A stretch of DNA of 64,000 nucleotides from an uncultured Paracoccaceae bacterium (GCA_947500825.1 CANMTR010000008.1:62001-126000); one strand, 5' to 3'. Shown: positions 1-9,033, counted from the first letter of the stretch. Made by a program: numbers and translations. Notes: a model not told the origin generated them from the letters alone.

Positions 1-888
1 GCCCGACCCCTCGGCGATGGCGTCATGGATGCGCGCGGAGCACAGCATCGCGCCGATGGGCATGTATCCCGCGCCCAGCCCCTTGGCGATCGTGACGATG
101 TCGGGGACGACGACGTCCTGCTCGCAGGCGAAAAGGGTGCCGGTGCGCCCCATGCCGCACATCACCTCGTCGAGGATCAGGAGGACCCCGTGGCGGTCGC
201 AGATCTCGCGGATGCGGGTGAAGTAGCCCGGCACGGCGGGCACCGCGCCCAGGGTGGCGCCCACCACCGGTTCGGCCACGAAGGCCATGACCGTTTCCGG
301 CCCGAGGCGCAGGATCTCGGCCTCCAGCTCGTCGGCGACACGGCGGCCGTAGTCCTCGGCGCTCTCGTCGGGCAGGCGGTCGCGGTATTCATGGCAGGGG
401 GCGATATGGGAGGTGTCGGCCAAAAGGGGCCTGTACGTCGCGCGCCGCCCCGGATTGCCGCCCGTGGCGAGCGCGCCCAGGGTGTTGCCGTGGTAGCTTT
501 GCCGCCGGGCGATCAGGCGATGGCGGGTGGGCTGGCCCGTCTCGACGAAGAACTGGCGGGCGAGCTTGATCGCGGCCTCCACCGCCTCCGAGCCCCCGGA
601 CAGGAGATAGGCGCGATCTATCCCCTCGGGCGCGTGGGCGGCGAGGCGGTCGGCCAGCGCCTCGGCCGGGGGGCTGGTGAAGAAGCCCGTATGGGCGAAG
701 GCGAGCCGGTCGAGCTGGTCGTGGATCGCGGCGCGCACGCCCGCGTCGGAATGGCCCAGGCACGAGACGGCCGCGCCGCCCGACCCGTCGAGATAGGCGC
801 GCCCCTCGGTGTCGAAGAGGTAGCAGCCCTCGCCGCGCAGGGCCGTGGGCCGATCGGCCGCCGAGCGGGCGAAGACATGGCCGGCCAT
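1..888 (-). CDS. Class III PLP-dependent aminotransferase, C-terminus cut by window edge
   Basis: The 296 residues present are the N-terminal two thirds of a fold-type I class III aminotransferase. Visible landmarks are the early SGGSEAVEAAIKLARQ segment that binds the PLP phosphate, the LILDEVMCGMGRTG segment with the ring-stacking Asp, and IAKGLGAGYMPIGA with the Schiff-base lysine. The start ATG overlaps the stop codon of the upstream universal stress gene by one base (TGATG), so translation is probably coupled. It is the last gene seen in the TAXI-TRAP operon, which suggests that the transported compound, or a product of it, is an amine or amino acid. The substrate cannot be read from the sequence. 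Confidence 0.88.
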   Translation of the reverse strand, partial: MAGHVFARSAADRPTALRGEGCYLFDTEGRAYLDGSGGAAVSCLGHSDAGVRAAIHDQLDRLAFAHTGFFTSPPAEALADRLAAHAPEGIDRAYLLSGGSEAVEAAIKLARQFFVETGQPTRHRLIARRQSYHGNTLGALATGGNPGRRATYRPLLADTSHIAPCHEYRDRLPDESAEDYGRRVADELEAEILRLGPETVMAFVAEPVVGATLGAVPAVPGYFTRIREICDRHGVLLILDEVMCGMGRTGTLFACEQDVVVPDIVTIAKGLGAGYMPIGAMLCSARIHDAIAEGSG

Positions 889-1313
889 CAGGCCCCGCGG
901 ACGACGAAGACCGATTGGCGCGCGTGGCGCACGACGCGGGCGGCGTTGGGGCCCAGGAGATAGTCGGCCATGGCGTTGCGCGGCGCGCCCATGACGATCG
1001 TGCCCACGCCGAGACGGTCGGCCGCGGAGAGGATCTCGTGGTAGATGCGGCCGTGGACGACGTGGGGATGGACCTCCTGGTCGTCGGGGACGCGCTCGCG
1101 CACCCACTCGGAGAGGCGCTCGCCCACGTCGTGAAGCGCGCGATCGATGAAGCCCTCGTCGAAATAGGTGCCGACCATGGACATGCCGAAATTGGGGATC
1201 ACGGTGACCACGTGAAGCACGCCCCCCCGGGCCATGGAGAGCGCGCGGGGCAGGGCATGCTCCCAGGTGGAGGGGGCGGTGAGGTCGACGGGCAGGAGGA
1301 TCTTGTGGGTCAT
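888..1313 (-). CDS. Universal stress protein, UspA family
   Basis: This 141-residue protein is a single UspA domain. It starts with KILLPVDLT, the usual first beta strand, and has the nucleotide-binding loop pattern GAPRNAMADYLLGPNAARVVRHA, a G-2x-G-9x-G type arrangement ending in VFVVRGA. It lies one base after the fused TRAP permease and overlaps the aminotransferase. UspA proteins next to TRAP transporters (TeaD with the ectoine transporter TeaABC is the studied case) are thought to tune transport by binding ATP. A regulatory role for this TRAP system is an inference from position. Confidence 0.9.
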   Translation of the reverse strand: MTHKILLPVDLTAPSTWEHALPRALSMARGGVLHVVTVIPNFGMSMVGTYFDEGFIDRALHDVGERLSEWVRERVPDDQEVHPHVVHGRIYHEILSAADRLGVGTIVMGAPRNAMADYLLGPNAARVVRHARQSVFVVRGA

Positions 1314-1314
1314 G

Positions 1315-3957
1315 TCAGAAGGCCGGTTTTGTCTGGCGCCGGCGCTGCAGGACGATCACCAGACCGAGAAGCAGGAGCGCGGGGATGTAGAAGATCTGCG
1401 CGGGCAGGCGGCTGTCGTTGGGGGCCAGCACCTCGCTGATGCGGACGGGATCGTCCGAGTAGAAGTCGAAGCCCGACAGGTCCTCCTGGATGGGGGTGCC
1501 GAACATCGGCTCCTCCAGCGCGCCGGGAACGTCCGAATCCGGGCGCAGCATCAGGCCGGTCTCGTCCACGCGGGCCTGGGCGTCGCCCTCGGGCACGGTG
1601 AGCGAGAGGGTGGTGCCGGTCGTGTTGCCGCTGGCGAAGTCCGGCCCCATGATCCGCAGGCGCAGGCGGCTGTCCACCGGCGCCTCGGCCAGGACCTCGG
1701 CGAAGGCGGCCGGATCGCGCTCCACGAAGCGGGGCTGGACCTGGTTGAGCCAGAAGTTCGGCACGAAGAAGGTGAAGGCCACCAAGAGGAGTGCGGCCGA
1801 TTCGTAGACCTTCGACCGCGCCAGGAAGTAGCCCTGGGTGGCGGCGGCGAACAGCAGCATCGCGAAGGTCGCGATGATGAAGACGATCACCGCATGGGCG
1901 ATACCCATGAAGGTGGTCAGGTCGACACCGTAGAGGATGAGGGTGGGGTTGTAGATGAACAGGAACGGCAGCGCGACCGTCCTGAGCGAGTAGAAGAAGG
2001 CGATGAAGCCGGTCTTGATCGGATCGCCCCCGGACACGGCGGCGGCGGCGAAGGAGGCGAGGCCCACGGGCGGCGTCACGTCGGCCATGATCCCGAAGTA
2101 GAAGACGAACAGGTGGGCGGCGATCAGCGGCACGATCAGCCCCTCCTGCGCGCCGAGCGACACCACGACCGAGGCCATGAGCGAGGAGACCACGATGTAG
2201 TTGGCCGTGGTCGGCAGGCCCATCCCGAGGATCAGGGAGAAGAGCCCGATCAGGACCAGCATGATGATGAGGATGCCGCCCGAGAGCTGCTCGACCAGCG
2301 CGGCGAGCTCGGTGCCGATGGGGGTGCGGGTGACGGTGGCCACAATGATGCCGGCGGCGGCGGTGGCGACGCCGATGCCGATCATGTTGCGCGCGCCCGC
2401 GATCAGACCGTCGATCAGGTCGGCGAAGCCCTCGCGCGCCTGTTCCGCCACGCTCTCGCCGCTGCGGAACAGGGCCTTGAGCGGCTTTTGCGTGATGATG
2501 ATGAACAGCATCAGCGCGGTGGCGTAGAAGGCCGATTTCGCCGGGCTCTGCTGCTCGACCATCAGGAACCACACCAGGACCAGGATCGGCAGGAGGTAGT
2601 GCAGGCCGGTCTTCCACACGTCGGCGACTTGGGGCAGGCGGATTTCCTCGCCCTCGGCCTCGAGCGTGTCGGGGTCGAGGTCGGTCTGGTGCGCCGAGAT
2701 GCGCACGAGGAAGAGATAGGCGACGGCCAGTGCGACAATGCAGATCGGCCCGGCCATCCCCGGCAGCACCGCGTTCAGCCCGTCGATGATGTAGATAAGC
2801 GCCGTGAAGCCTGCGCCGAAGACGGCGAAGCCGATGGCGAAGTTGAGCGCCATGCGGCCCAGCGAGGAGCCCTCGCCCAGGGATTTCATGTCCTTCTTCA
2901 GGGCCTCGAGATGGACGATGTAGACGAGGGCGATGTAGGAGATCACCGCCGGGACGAAGGCGTGCTTGATCACCTGCACGTAGGAGATGCCGATGAACTC
3001 CACCATCAGGAAGGCGGCGGCGCCCATGACGGGGGGCATGATCTGGCCGTTGACCGAGGAGGCGACCTCCACCGAGCCGGCCTGCTCGTTGGTGAAGCCC
3101 ACCCGCTTCATCAGCGGGATGGTGAAGGTGCCGGTGGTGACCACGTTGGCGATGGAGGAGCCCGAGATGAGGCCGGTCATGGCCGATCCCAGGACCGCGG
3201 CCTTGGCCGGGCCGCCGCGCAGGTGGCCCAGCCCCGCGAAGGCCAGCTGGATGAAGTAGTTGCCAGCGCCGGCCTTGTCGAGGAGCGAGCCGAACAGGAC
3301 GAACAGGAATACGAAGGCGGTGGAGACCCCGAGCGGGATGCCGAACACGCCCTGGGTATCGAGCCACTGGGCGGTCACGAGCGAGCTAAAGGACAGCCCC
3401 TCGTGCTCCAGAAGGTCGGGGATGAGCCAGCCGGTACCGAACCAGGAATAGGCGAGGAAGATCGCGCCGACGATGGTGAGCGCGGGCCCGAGAGCGCGGC
3501 GCGACGCCTCCAGCAGGAGAAGGAGGCCGACGGCGCCGATCCAGACCTGGGGGGTGGTGGGCAGGCCCGAGCGGGCCGTCTGCGCCAAGTGGTCGGAGAA
3601 CCAGAACACGTAGAGCGCGGTGCCGGTGGCCACGATGGCCAGAACCCAGTCGAGGAGGGGCACCCGGTCGCGCGGGGAGCCCTTGAGCGCGGGGTAGCAC
3701 AGGAAGGCCAGGAAGATCGCGAAGGCCAGGTGCAGGGGCCGCGTCTCGGAGGAGTTCAGGACCGGAAGATAGGCGCCGAACCACAGCATGGGCTGGGCGA
3801 TCCAGAGCTGGAACAGGGACCAGGCGAGTGCCACGCCCCCGATCAGCAGCGCCACCCAGCGCGTGGTGGGCGTGCGCGCGCCGGCATCAGAGGAGGCGAC
3901 GAGGTCCTGCAGCTCCTCGTCTGAAAACTGGCGGTTGCCGGACGTGTTCTCGGCCAT
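1315..3957 (-). CDS. TRAP transporter permease, fused 4TM/12TM type (TAXI class)
   Basis: An 880-residue inner-membrane protein in which the small (DctQ-like) and large (DctM-like) TRAP permease parts are joined, as is normal for TAXI-type TRAP systems. Many hydrophobic segments run through it. The DctM-like part shows GSSIANVVTTGTFTIPLMKR and PPVMGAAAFLMVEF early, and GMGLPTTANYIVVSSLMA plus ADVTPPVGLASFAAAA late, the two pseudo-symmetric scoop motifs of the family. A long periplasmic-looking loop (about residues 730-845) precedes the last membrane segment. It sits downstream of the TAXI binding-protein gene with a hairpin between them and one base before uspA. Confidence 0.93.
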   Translation of the reverse strand: MAENTSGNRQFSDEELQDLVASSDAGARTPTTRWVALLIGGVALAWSLFQLWIAQPMLWFGAYLPVLNSSETRPLHLAFAIFLAFLCYPALKGSPRDRVPLLDWVLAIVATGTALYVFWFSDHLAQTARSGLPTTPQVWIGAVGLLLLLEASRRALGPALTIVGAIFLAYSWFGTGWLIPDLLEHEGLSFSSLVTAQWLDTQGVFGIPLGVSTAFVFLFVLFGSLLDKAGAGNYFIQLAFAGLGHLRGGPAKAAVLGSAMTGLISGSSIANVVTTGTFTIPLMKRVGFTNEQAGSVEVASSVNGQIMPPVMGAAAFLMVEFIGISYVQVIKHAFVPAVISYIALVYIVHLEALKKDMKSLGEGSSLGRMALNFAIGFAVFGAGFTALIYIIDGLNAVLPGMAGPICIVALAVAYLFLVRISAHQTDLDPDTLEAEGEEIRLPQVADVWKTGLHYLLPILVLVWFLMVEQQSPAKSAFYATALMLFIIITQKPLKALFRSGESVAEQAREGFADLIDGLIAGARNMIGIGVATAAAGIIVATVTRTPIGTELAALVEQLSGGILIIMLVLIGLFSLILGMGLPTTANYIVVSSLMASVVVSLGAQEGLIVPLIAAHLFVFYFGIMADVTPPVGLASFAAAAVSGGDPIKTGFIAFFYSLRTVALPFLFIYNPTLILYGVDLTTFMGIAHAVIVFIIATFAMLLFAAATQGYFLARSKVYESAALLLVAFTFFVPNFWLNQVQPRFVERDPAAFAEVLAEAPVDSRLRLRIMGPDFASGNTTGTTLSLTVPEGDAQARVDETGLMLRPDSDVPGALEEPMFGTPIQEDLSGFDFYSDDPVRISEVLAPNDSRLPAQIFYIPALLLLGLVIVLQRRRQTKPAF

Positions 3958-4011
3958 GAGCTGGTCCCCTGTAGGGTGGCTGCGGGGGGAAGGGCCCCCG
4001 GCCCGCAGGCC

Positions 4012-4028
4012 CGCCGCCGTGGGCGGCG
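4012..4028 (-). other. Intercistronic hairpin between binding protein and permease genes
   Basis: CGCCGCC and GGCGGCG form a perfect 7-bp stem around a GTG loop in the 135-base gap between the TAXI binding-protein gene and the permease gene. No T-run follows on the minus strand. Hairpins here often protect the 3' end of binding-protein mRNA or lower read-through to the permease; that role is inferred. Confidence 0.35.
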
Positions 4029-4092
4029 AGCCCCCCGTTATCGTTGCTCCGGCATGGCCACCCCCCGAAGGGAGCGCCTCGCCGGGGCGGCG

Positions 4093-5124
4093 TCACTGGG
4101 CGGAGGCGTCGGAGCCTTCGGACCCGGCCGCGTCGCCGGAGGCGTCCGACCCGCCGCCCAAGAGGCCGGCCTCCTCGTAGTAGCGCTCGGCGCCGGGATG
4201 GAGGGGGGCCGACAGGCCGTCATTGGCCATCTGCTCCATTTCCAGGTTCTCGAAGGCGGGGTGCAGGCCCTTGAACTGGTCGAAGTTCTCGAACACCGCC
4301 TTGACCACCTCGTAGACCGTGTCCTCGGCCACGTCCTCGGAGGCGACGAGGGTGGCGCCGACGCCGAAGGTCGTCGTGTCCTCGTCGTTGCCGCGATACA
4401 TGCCGCCCGGGATGGTGGCCTGGCGGTAGTAGTCGTTCTCGGAGACCAGGGCCTGGGCGGCCTCGTTGTCCACGTCCACGAGGATCGAATCGCAGGCGGT
4501 CGTCGCCTCCTGGATGGAGCCCGACGGGTGGCCGACCGAATAGACCATCGCGTCGATGTTGTTGTCGCACAGGGCCTGGGACTGCTCGGCGGCCTGCAGC
4601 TCGGAGGCCAGCGTGAAGCTGTCGGTGGTCCAGCCCATCTGTTCCATCAGCCGCTCCATCAGGACCCGCTGGCCGGAGCCCGGGTTGCCGATGTTGACGC
4701 GCTTGCCTTCGAGGTCGGCGAAGGTCTCGATCCCCGATCCGGCGCGGGCGACCACGGTGAAGGGCTCGGGGTGGATCGAGAAGACGGCGCGCAGGCCGTC
4801 ATAGGCGCCCTGCTCCTCGAACTGGCCGGTGCCATTGTATTTCTGGTACTGGACATCGGACTGGGCGACGCCGAATTCCAGCTCGCCCTGCTCGACGGCG
4901 TTGACGTTGTAGACCGAGCCGCCGGTGGATTCCACCGAGCAGCGGATGCCGTGCTCGTTGCGGCCCCGGTTCACCAGGCGGCAGATCGCGCCGCCGGTGG
5001 GATAGTAGACGCCCGTGACGCCCCCGGTACCGATCGTGATGAAGGTCTCCTCCTGGGCCATGGCGCCGGACGCGCCGACGGCGGCAGCCAGGGCCAGAAG
5101 CGATCCGGTGATGGGTCTGGTCAT
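4093..5124 (-). CDS. TAXI-family TRAP transporter solute-binding protein
   Basis: A 343-residue periplasmic binding protein of the TAXI family. The start chosen gives a clean signal peptide ([24 protein letters not shown]) and has GGGAGA-like ribosome-binding bases just upstream; a longer frame reading upstream lacks one. The mature N-terminus, [26 protein letters not shown], is the family hallmark, followed by the [22 protein letters not shown] region. The last 25 or so residues are a low-complexity Gly/Ser/Ala/Asp tail. It heads the operon with the fused permease, uspA and the aminotransferase. TAXI proteins are known to bind acidic amino acids or dicarboxylates in some cases; the ligand here is not evident. 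Confidence 0.93.
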   Translation of the reverse strand: MTRPITGSLLALAAAVGASGAMAQEETFITIGTGGVTGVYYPTGGAICRLVNRGRNEHGIRCSVESTGGSVYNVNAVEQGELEFGVAQSDVQYQKYNGTGQFEEQGAYDGLRAVFSIHPEPFTVVARAGSGIETFADLEGKRVNIGNPGSGQRVLMERLMEQMGWTTDSFTLASELQAAEQSQALCDNNIDAMVYSVGHPSGSIQEATTACDSILVDVDNEAAQALVSENDYYRQATIPGGMYRGNDEDTTTFGVGATLVASEDVAEDTVYEVVKAVFENFDQFKGLHPAFENLEMEQMANDGLSAPLHPGAERYYEEAGLLGGGSDASGDAAGSEGSDASAQ

Positions 5125-5148
5125 GGTGGTGGTCTCCCTGATCCGTGA

Positions 5149-5164
5149 GGGGCCGTTCGGCCCC
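5149..5164 (-). promoter_or_regulatory. Short perfect inverted repeat in leader of TAXI operon
   Basis: GGGGCCG and CGGCCCC flank TT about 25 bases upstream of the binding-protein start. It could be an operator half of this divergent promoter region or an mRNA hairpin. A second inverted repeat (GCGCGCCG at 5243-5250 and CGGCGCGC at 5259-5266) lies further up, nearer the divergent gene. No protein is known to bind either. Confidence 0.3.
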
Positions 5165-5336
5165 GACCGACACAGGGGGCCCGAGTGCGGCGCGAAGGTC
5201 AAGCGGTGTATCGCCGACGGCCCTCCCGGACGGGGCGGCGTTGCGCGCCGCGCGGGCACGGCGCGCGGCCGGTTGCCCCCCGATTAGGCACGCGCGGAAA
5301 AGGCTTGCGGCGACCGCCACATGCGAGGAGGCCGCC

Positions 5337-7730
5337 ATGCAGATCCCCGAGATCGTCCGAAACGTGCTCCGCTCCGGGGCGCCGACGCTGCTGTCGGCGC
5401 TGTCGCTGCCGCCGCCCCTGAACGGGATCGCGGTCAGGGTGGCGGCCAGCGCGCTCGGCCGGCTCGACCGGGACGCGGGCGGCGCGGGCGGGCACCCGAC
5501 CACCGCCGACGAGGCGATCGGGATCATCTCGCGCAATGCGGGCGACCCGGAGATCTTCGCGAAGCTGCGCGAGGCCGAGCGGGAGCTCAAGCGCTACGAG
5601 GGCGAGGCGGGCGTGCGCTTCGCCGAGCTGGCGGTGGAGGACCGCGAGCGCGCGAGCGAGCTGCACACGCGGGGCCGGATCGCCGAGACGGCGTATCGCC
5701 ACGGGATGCAGATCGTGTGGATCGCGATCGGGTCGATCCTGCTGATCCTGCTGGCCTCGCTCTGGGTGGCCATGAACGGGGTGCCGGAGCGGGACGCGCA
5801 GTACATGGTCGCGGCCTTCGGCCTGATCGGGACGGCCGTGGGCTTCATCAATGGCATCGCGGGCTCGATCGTGACCTTCTACTACGGCTCGAGCCAGGGG
5901 TCGAAGGACAAGAGCGACTCCATGGCCGACTCCCTCCGTCGGTTCGGCGACGAGCTGGGCCGGGCGGCCGAGCGCGGGCGTGCCGCCGAGACCCGGGCCG
6001 AGGCGGTTCTGGAGGAGCACCGGCGGCTGGAGCCCCGTCTCCCCGCGCCGGCGGCCCCTGCCACCGCCCCTGTTCCCCCCGCACGGGAGACCGAGTCCGA
6101 GGCGGAGGCGCTGGCAGAGGCGAAGGAGGATGCGGCCTTCCCCCCGCGGGAGGGGCCGGCGAGCCTGGGCCTGCTGGCGGACCTTCTGCCGGAGCTCACG
6201 CGGCCCCACCGGCATTTCGACACGTCCGCCCGGTGGCACCTGACCGCGGGGGGCCTGTCGGTCGACGGGGCGCCGGCCGCGCGCACGCCGGGCACGCCGC
6301 GCACGGTGGCCGAGATCTGGAGCCGCTACGGCGACGATTGCGCCGATGCCGCCGTGCGGTTCGGGGTGCCGGTGGAACTGATCGTGGCGACCATCGCCAC
6401 CGAGAGCGGCGGCGACCCCGACGCGCGCCGCGCGGAGCCGCACCTTGGCACCGAGAGCGTGGGCCTGATGCAGACGCTGATCACCACCGCGCGCGAGGCG
6501 CTCGGCAAGCGCGCGATCTCGGGCGACGACCTGCTGGAGCCGGCGATGTCGATCGCGGCCGGCGCCGCCTATATCTCGCAGCAGCGCAAGAGCACCCATT
6601 TCGATCCGCCGCTGGTGGCTGCAAGCTACAACGCGGGCTCCCTTCGGCGCGACCCGGCCCCCGGCAACCGCTGGAAGCTGGTCTGCTATCCCGCGGGGAC
6701 GGGCGCGCATATCGACCGCTTCGCGGCCTGGTTCGGCGACGCCATGGTTGTCTCGGCGGAGGCCGACTGGTGCCGGCAGGGCCGGGTGCCGAGCTTCGCG
6801 GCCGCATCGTCGGGGGGCGACGCCGCCCCGGCGGAGGAGGGGGCCGCGAGCCCGGCCCTGGCCGACCCGGTAAGCCTGACCGAGCTGGCCGAGGACACGG
6901 CGCTCGCCACGCGGATGCAGGAGCACCTGTCGCGGCTGGGATACCTCGACCCGCCGCCGGACGGACGCTTCGGCCCGATCTCGACCTGGGCGCTGGAGAC
7001 GTTCTGCAGCCACCGCGCCATCGTCATCGGATCGCAGGTCACACCCGAGATCGTGCGCGCCATGGAGGCGCCAGACGGCGCGCTGCCTGTCCCGTCGGCG
7101 TGCCGGGACCATCCCTGGCTCGACCGGGCGGTGGCGCGCATGGCCGAGGCAGGGCACTGGATCTGCCGCGTGCCGCACTGTCGCAACATCCTCTATATCG
7201 AGGGGGCCGACCTCGACGGCACGCCCAACGACGACCGCCCCGACGCGTTCAACGACCTGCGCGTCGTGTTCTGGGCCGAGGCGGGGGGCCGGATGCAGGC
7301 GCGCGTCTGGCAGGCCACGACCGAGCCGGGCCGGCACTTCACCGATCGGCCGCTGAACGCCGCGGGCGCGGCGCGGATCGGCTTCGGCCAGTACAAGGCG
7401 TGGCGCGTGGGCACCCACCGCGCGGGCAGCAAGAGTGCCCACGAGGCCCTGGTGCAGGTCTCGGACGTGGACGTCCACCGCGATCTCGACAAGAATCACG
7501 CGCGGGCGGGCGACCGGGTGCAGACGGGGCTGTTCGGGATCAACCAGCACTGGGGTTACGACCGCCCGGAGGACGATATCGGGACCGCCAGCGCCGGCTG
7601 CCTGGTGGGCCGCAGCGTGGCAGGGCACCGGGAGTTCATGGCCGAGATCAAGCGCGACCCGCGCTACCTGGCCAACCCGGACTACCGCTTCGTCACCACG
7701 ATCCTGCCCGCGCGCGACGTACTGGAGTGA
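5337..7730 (+). CDS. Holin-like membrane module fused to lytic transglycosylase, PG-binding and SAGC-motif domains
   Basis: A 797-residue multidomain protein; the ATG follows GAGGAG with six bases between. Residues 1-120 are a soluble, partly helical start. Two membrane segments lie at about 125-147 and 156-182, followed by YYGSSQGSKDKSDSM and a charged helix (195-232), a layout seen in phage and gene-transfer-agent holins. A Pro/Ala linker follows. Residues 325-470 are an SLT transglycosylase: IATESGGD with catalytic Glu356, GLMQT, and ASYNAG at 429-434. Residues 523-577 resemble a peptidoglycan-binding repeat (LSRLGYLDPPPDGRFGP). Residues 593-797 form a domain with EGADLDGTPNDD, GINQHWGY and SAGCLVG (Cys754), which I recall only as conserved and uncharacterised; the SAGC motif recalls L,D-transpeptidases. 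It stands alone between TRAP operons with no other phage genes, so it may be a domesticated lysis or wall-remodelling protein. Confidence 0.85.
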   Translation: MQIPEIVRNVLRSGAPTLLSALSLPPPLNGIAVRVAASALGRLDRDAGGAGGHPTTADEAIGIISRNAGDPEIFAKLREAERELKRYEGEAGVRFAELAVEDRERASELHTRGRIAETAYRHGMQIVWIAIGSILLILLASLWVAMNGVPERDAQYMVAAFGLIGTAVGFINGIAGSIVTFYYGSSQGSKDKSDSMADSLRRFGDELGRAAERGRAAETRAEAVLEEHRRLEPRLPAPAAPATAPVPPARETESEAEALAEAKEDAAFPPREGPASLGLLADLLPELTRPHRHFDTSARWHLTAGGLSVDGAPAARTPGTPRTVAEIWSRYGDDCADAAVRFGVPVELIVATIATESGGDPDARRAEPHLGTESVGLMQTLITTAREALGKRAISGDDLLEPAMSIAAGAAYISQQRKSTHFDPPLVAASYNAGSLRRDPAPGNRWKLVCYPAGTGAHIDRFAAWFGDAMVVSAEADWCRQGRVPSFAAASSGGDAAPAEEGAASPALADPVSLTELAEDTALATRMQEHLSRLGYLDPPPDGRFGPISTWALETFCSHRAIVIGSQVTPEIVRAMEAPDGALPVPSACRDHPWLDRAVARMAEAGHWICRVPHCRNILYIEGADLDGTPNDDRPDAFNDLRVVFWAEAGGRMQARVWQATTEPGRHFTDRPLNAAGAARIGFGQYKAWRVGTHRAGSKSAHEALVQVSDVDVHRDLDKNHARAGDRVQTGLFGINQHWGYDRPEDDIGTASAGCLVGRSVAGHREFMAEIKRDPRYLANPDYRFVTTILPARDVLE

Positions 7731-7735
7731 GAGAG

Positions 7736-7761
7736 GGGGCCGCCGATTGTCCGGCGGCCCC
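7736..7761. terminator. Bidirectional terminator hairpin
   Basis: GGGGCCGCCG and CGGCGGCCCC make a perfect 10-bp stem with a six-base loop, placed exactly between the convergent ends of the holin-transglycosylase gene and takP. No strong T-run is present on either side, but the stem is very stable and the position fits termination in both directions. Confidence 0.7.
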
Positions 7762-7769
7762 GACACGCC

Positions 7770-8903
7770 CTATTGCTGGACGCTGCCCGACCCGTCGATC
7801 TGGGCGGGCAGCTCGCCGTTCGTCTGCTTGGACCGCATGAACTGGGAGAAGGTCGATTCGGCCACCTGCTGCCAGAGGAAGTGCTCGGCCTGGAAGGACA
7901 TCATGCTGTCGTAGATCGGGCCCCACTCCGAGTTGTTCGACCGCAGGTCGGAATAGAGCTGCAACGCCGCGTCGTAGGTGGCGTTGAGCACGTCCTGCGG
8001 GAAGGCCCGGAGCTGGGCCCCGTTCGAGACGAGGGTACGCAGGGCGGCGGGGTTCTTGTAGTCGTACTCCGCCATCATCTCGGTGTTGGCGGCGCGGCAG
8101 GCCGTCTCCAGCAGGCGCTTGTAGGTGTCGGGAAGGCCCTCCCACGCCTCGGTGCCGACGAAGACGTTAAGGGTCAGGTTCCCCTCCCACCAGCCGGGAT
8201 AGTAGTAGTAGGGCGCCACCTGGTAGAAGCCGAGTTTCTCGTCATCGTAGGGGCCGATCCACTCGGCCGCGTCGATGGTGCCGCGCTCGAGCGCGGGATA
8301 GATATCGCCGCCCGCGATCTGCTGCGGGACCACGCCCACCTCCTCCATGATCCGGCCCGCGAGGCCGGCGATGCGCATCTGCAACCCGTTCATGTCCGAC
8401 AGGCCGCCGATCTCCTCGCGGAACCAGCCGCCCATCTGGGTGCCGGTGTTGCCCGCGGGCAAGTAGTGCAGGCCCTGGCCGTTGTAGAACTCGTTGAGCA
8501 GCTCGATCCCCTGGCCGTAATAGAGCCACGCGTTCATGCCGCGATTGTTCAGCCCGTAGGGGATCACCGCGCCGAGGGCCCAGGTGGGCGACTTGCCGAC
8601 GTAGTAGTAGGCGGCGGTGTGGCACATCTCCACGGTGCCGTTCTGGACAGCGTCGGCCGCCTGCAGCCCGGGCACGATCTCGCCGCCGGCGAAGACCTGG
8701 ATGTCGAAGGCGCCGTCTGTCGCCTCGCGGCAGTAGCGGGCCACGTCCTCGGCGCCCCCGTAGATCGTGTCGAGGGATTGCGGGAACGACGACGTGCAGC
8801 GCCATTGCACCTGTGGCGTGGATTGTCCGATGGCCGGCGCGGCGAGCGTGGTGGCGCCGGCGCCGCCGAGCGCGGCTGTCGTCAGGAACTTGCGGCGATG
8901 CAT
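7770..8903 (-). CDS. takP: TRAP solute-binding protein, TakP type (alpha-keto acids)
   Basis: A 377-residue DctP-family periplasmic protein close to Rhodobacter sphaeroides TakP, which binds pyruvate, oxobutyrate and similar alpha-keto acids. It begins with a Tat signal (MHRRKFLTTAALGGAGATTL, cleavage near AIGQ). Shared family stretches include SSFPQSLDTIYGGAE, EIVPGLQAADAV, GNTGTQMGGWFR, GVVPQQIAGGDIYPALERGT and EWIGPYDDEKLGF. It is transcribed away from the permease genes takQ and takM across a 200-base region holding an 18-bp palindrome. It converges with the holin-transglycosylase gene. The ligand class is inferred from family resemblance. Confidence 0.9.
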   Translation of the reverse strand: MHRRKFLTTAALGGAGATTLAAPAIGQSTPQVQWRCTSSFPQSLDTIYGGAEDVARYCREATDGAFDIQVFAGGEIVPGLQAADAVQNGTVEMCHTAAYYYVGKSPTWALGAVIPYGLNNRGMNAWLYYGQGIELLNEFYNGQGLHYLPAGNTGTQMGGWFREEIGGLSDMNGLQMRIAGLAGRIMEEVGVVPQQIAGGDIYPALERGTIDAAEWIGPYDDEKLGFYQVAPYYYYPGWWEGNLTLNVFVGTEAWEGLPDTYKRLLETACRAANTEMMAEYDYKNPAALRTLVSNGAQLRAFPQDVLNATYDAALQLYSDLRSNNSEWGPIYDSMMSFQAEHFLWQQVAESTFSQFMRSKQTNGELPAQIDGSGSVQQ

Positions 8904-9015
8904 GGTTTTCCTCCCCGATATCTATCGCTTTCATGGCCACCATAGCATGGCCCGGCCCGTCGGCCAGCGTCCGCGGACCCGTCCGAGCGGGCTGGGGGAT
9001 CATCGCCGCGATTGC

Positions 9016-9033
9016 ATGTCGCGGCCGCGACAT
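9016..9033. promoter_or_regulatory. 18-bp perfect palindrome between takP and takQ
   Basis: ATGTCGCGG followed directly by its reverse complement CCGCGACAT. It lies in the divergent promoter region, about 70 bases before takQ and 112 before takP. A site with exact dyad symmetry in this place is a good candidate operator for a dimeric regulator of both transcripts. The regulator is not identified. Confidence 0.5.

Noticed and set aside
1234-3924. 896-codon plus-strand open frame opposite the TRAP permease
   Set aside because: Its product is His/Glu/Gly/Arg-rich without any family resemblance, while the minus strand encodes a clear TRAP permease. Long antisense frames are expected in DNA this rich in GC.
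5337-7730. Calling this region a prophage
   Set aside because: Only one gene with phage-like domains is present; no capsid, tail, integrase or attachment repeats nearby.
5199-7766. 855-codon minus-strand open frame opposite the holin-transglycosylase gene
   Set aside because: Arg/His-rich shadow; the plus strand has recognisable catalytic motifs and a good ribosome-binding site.
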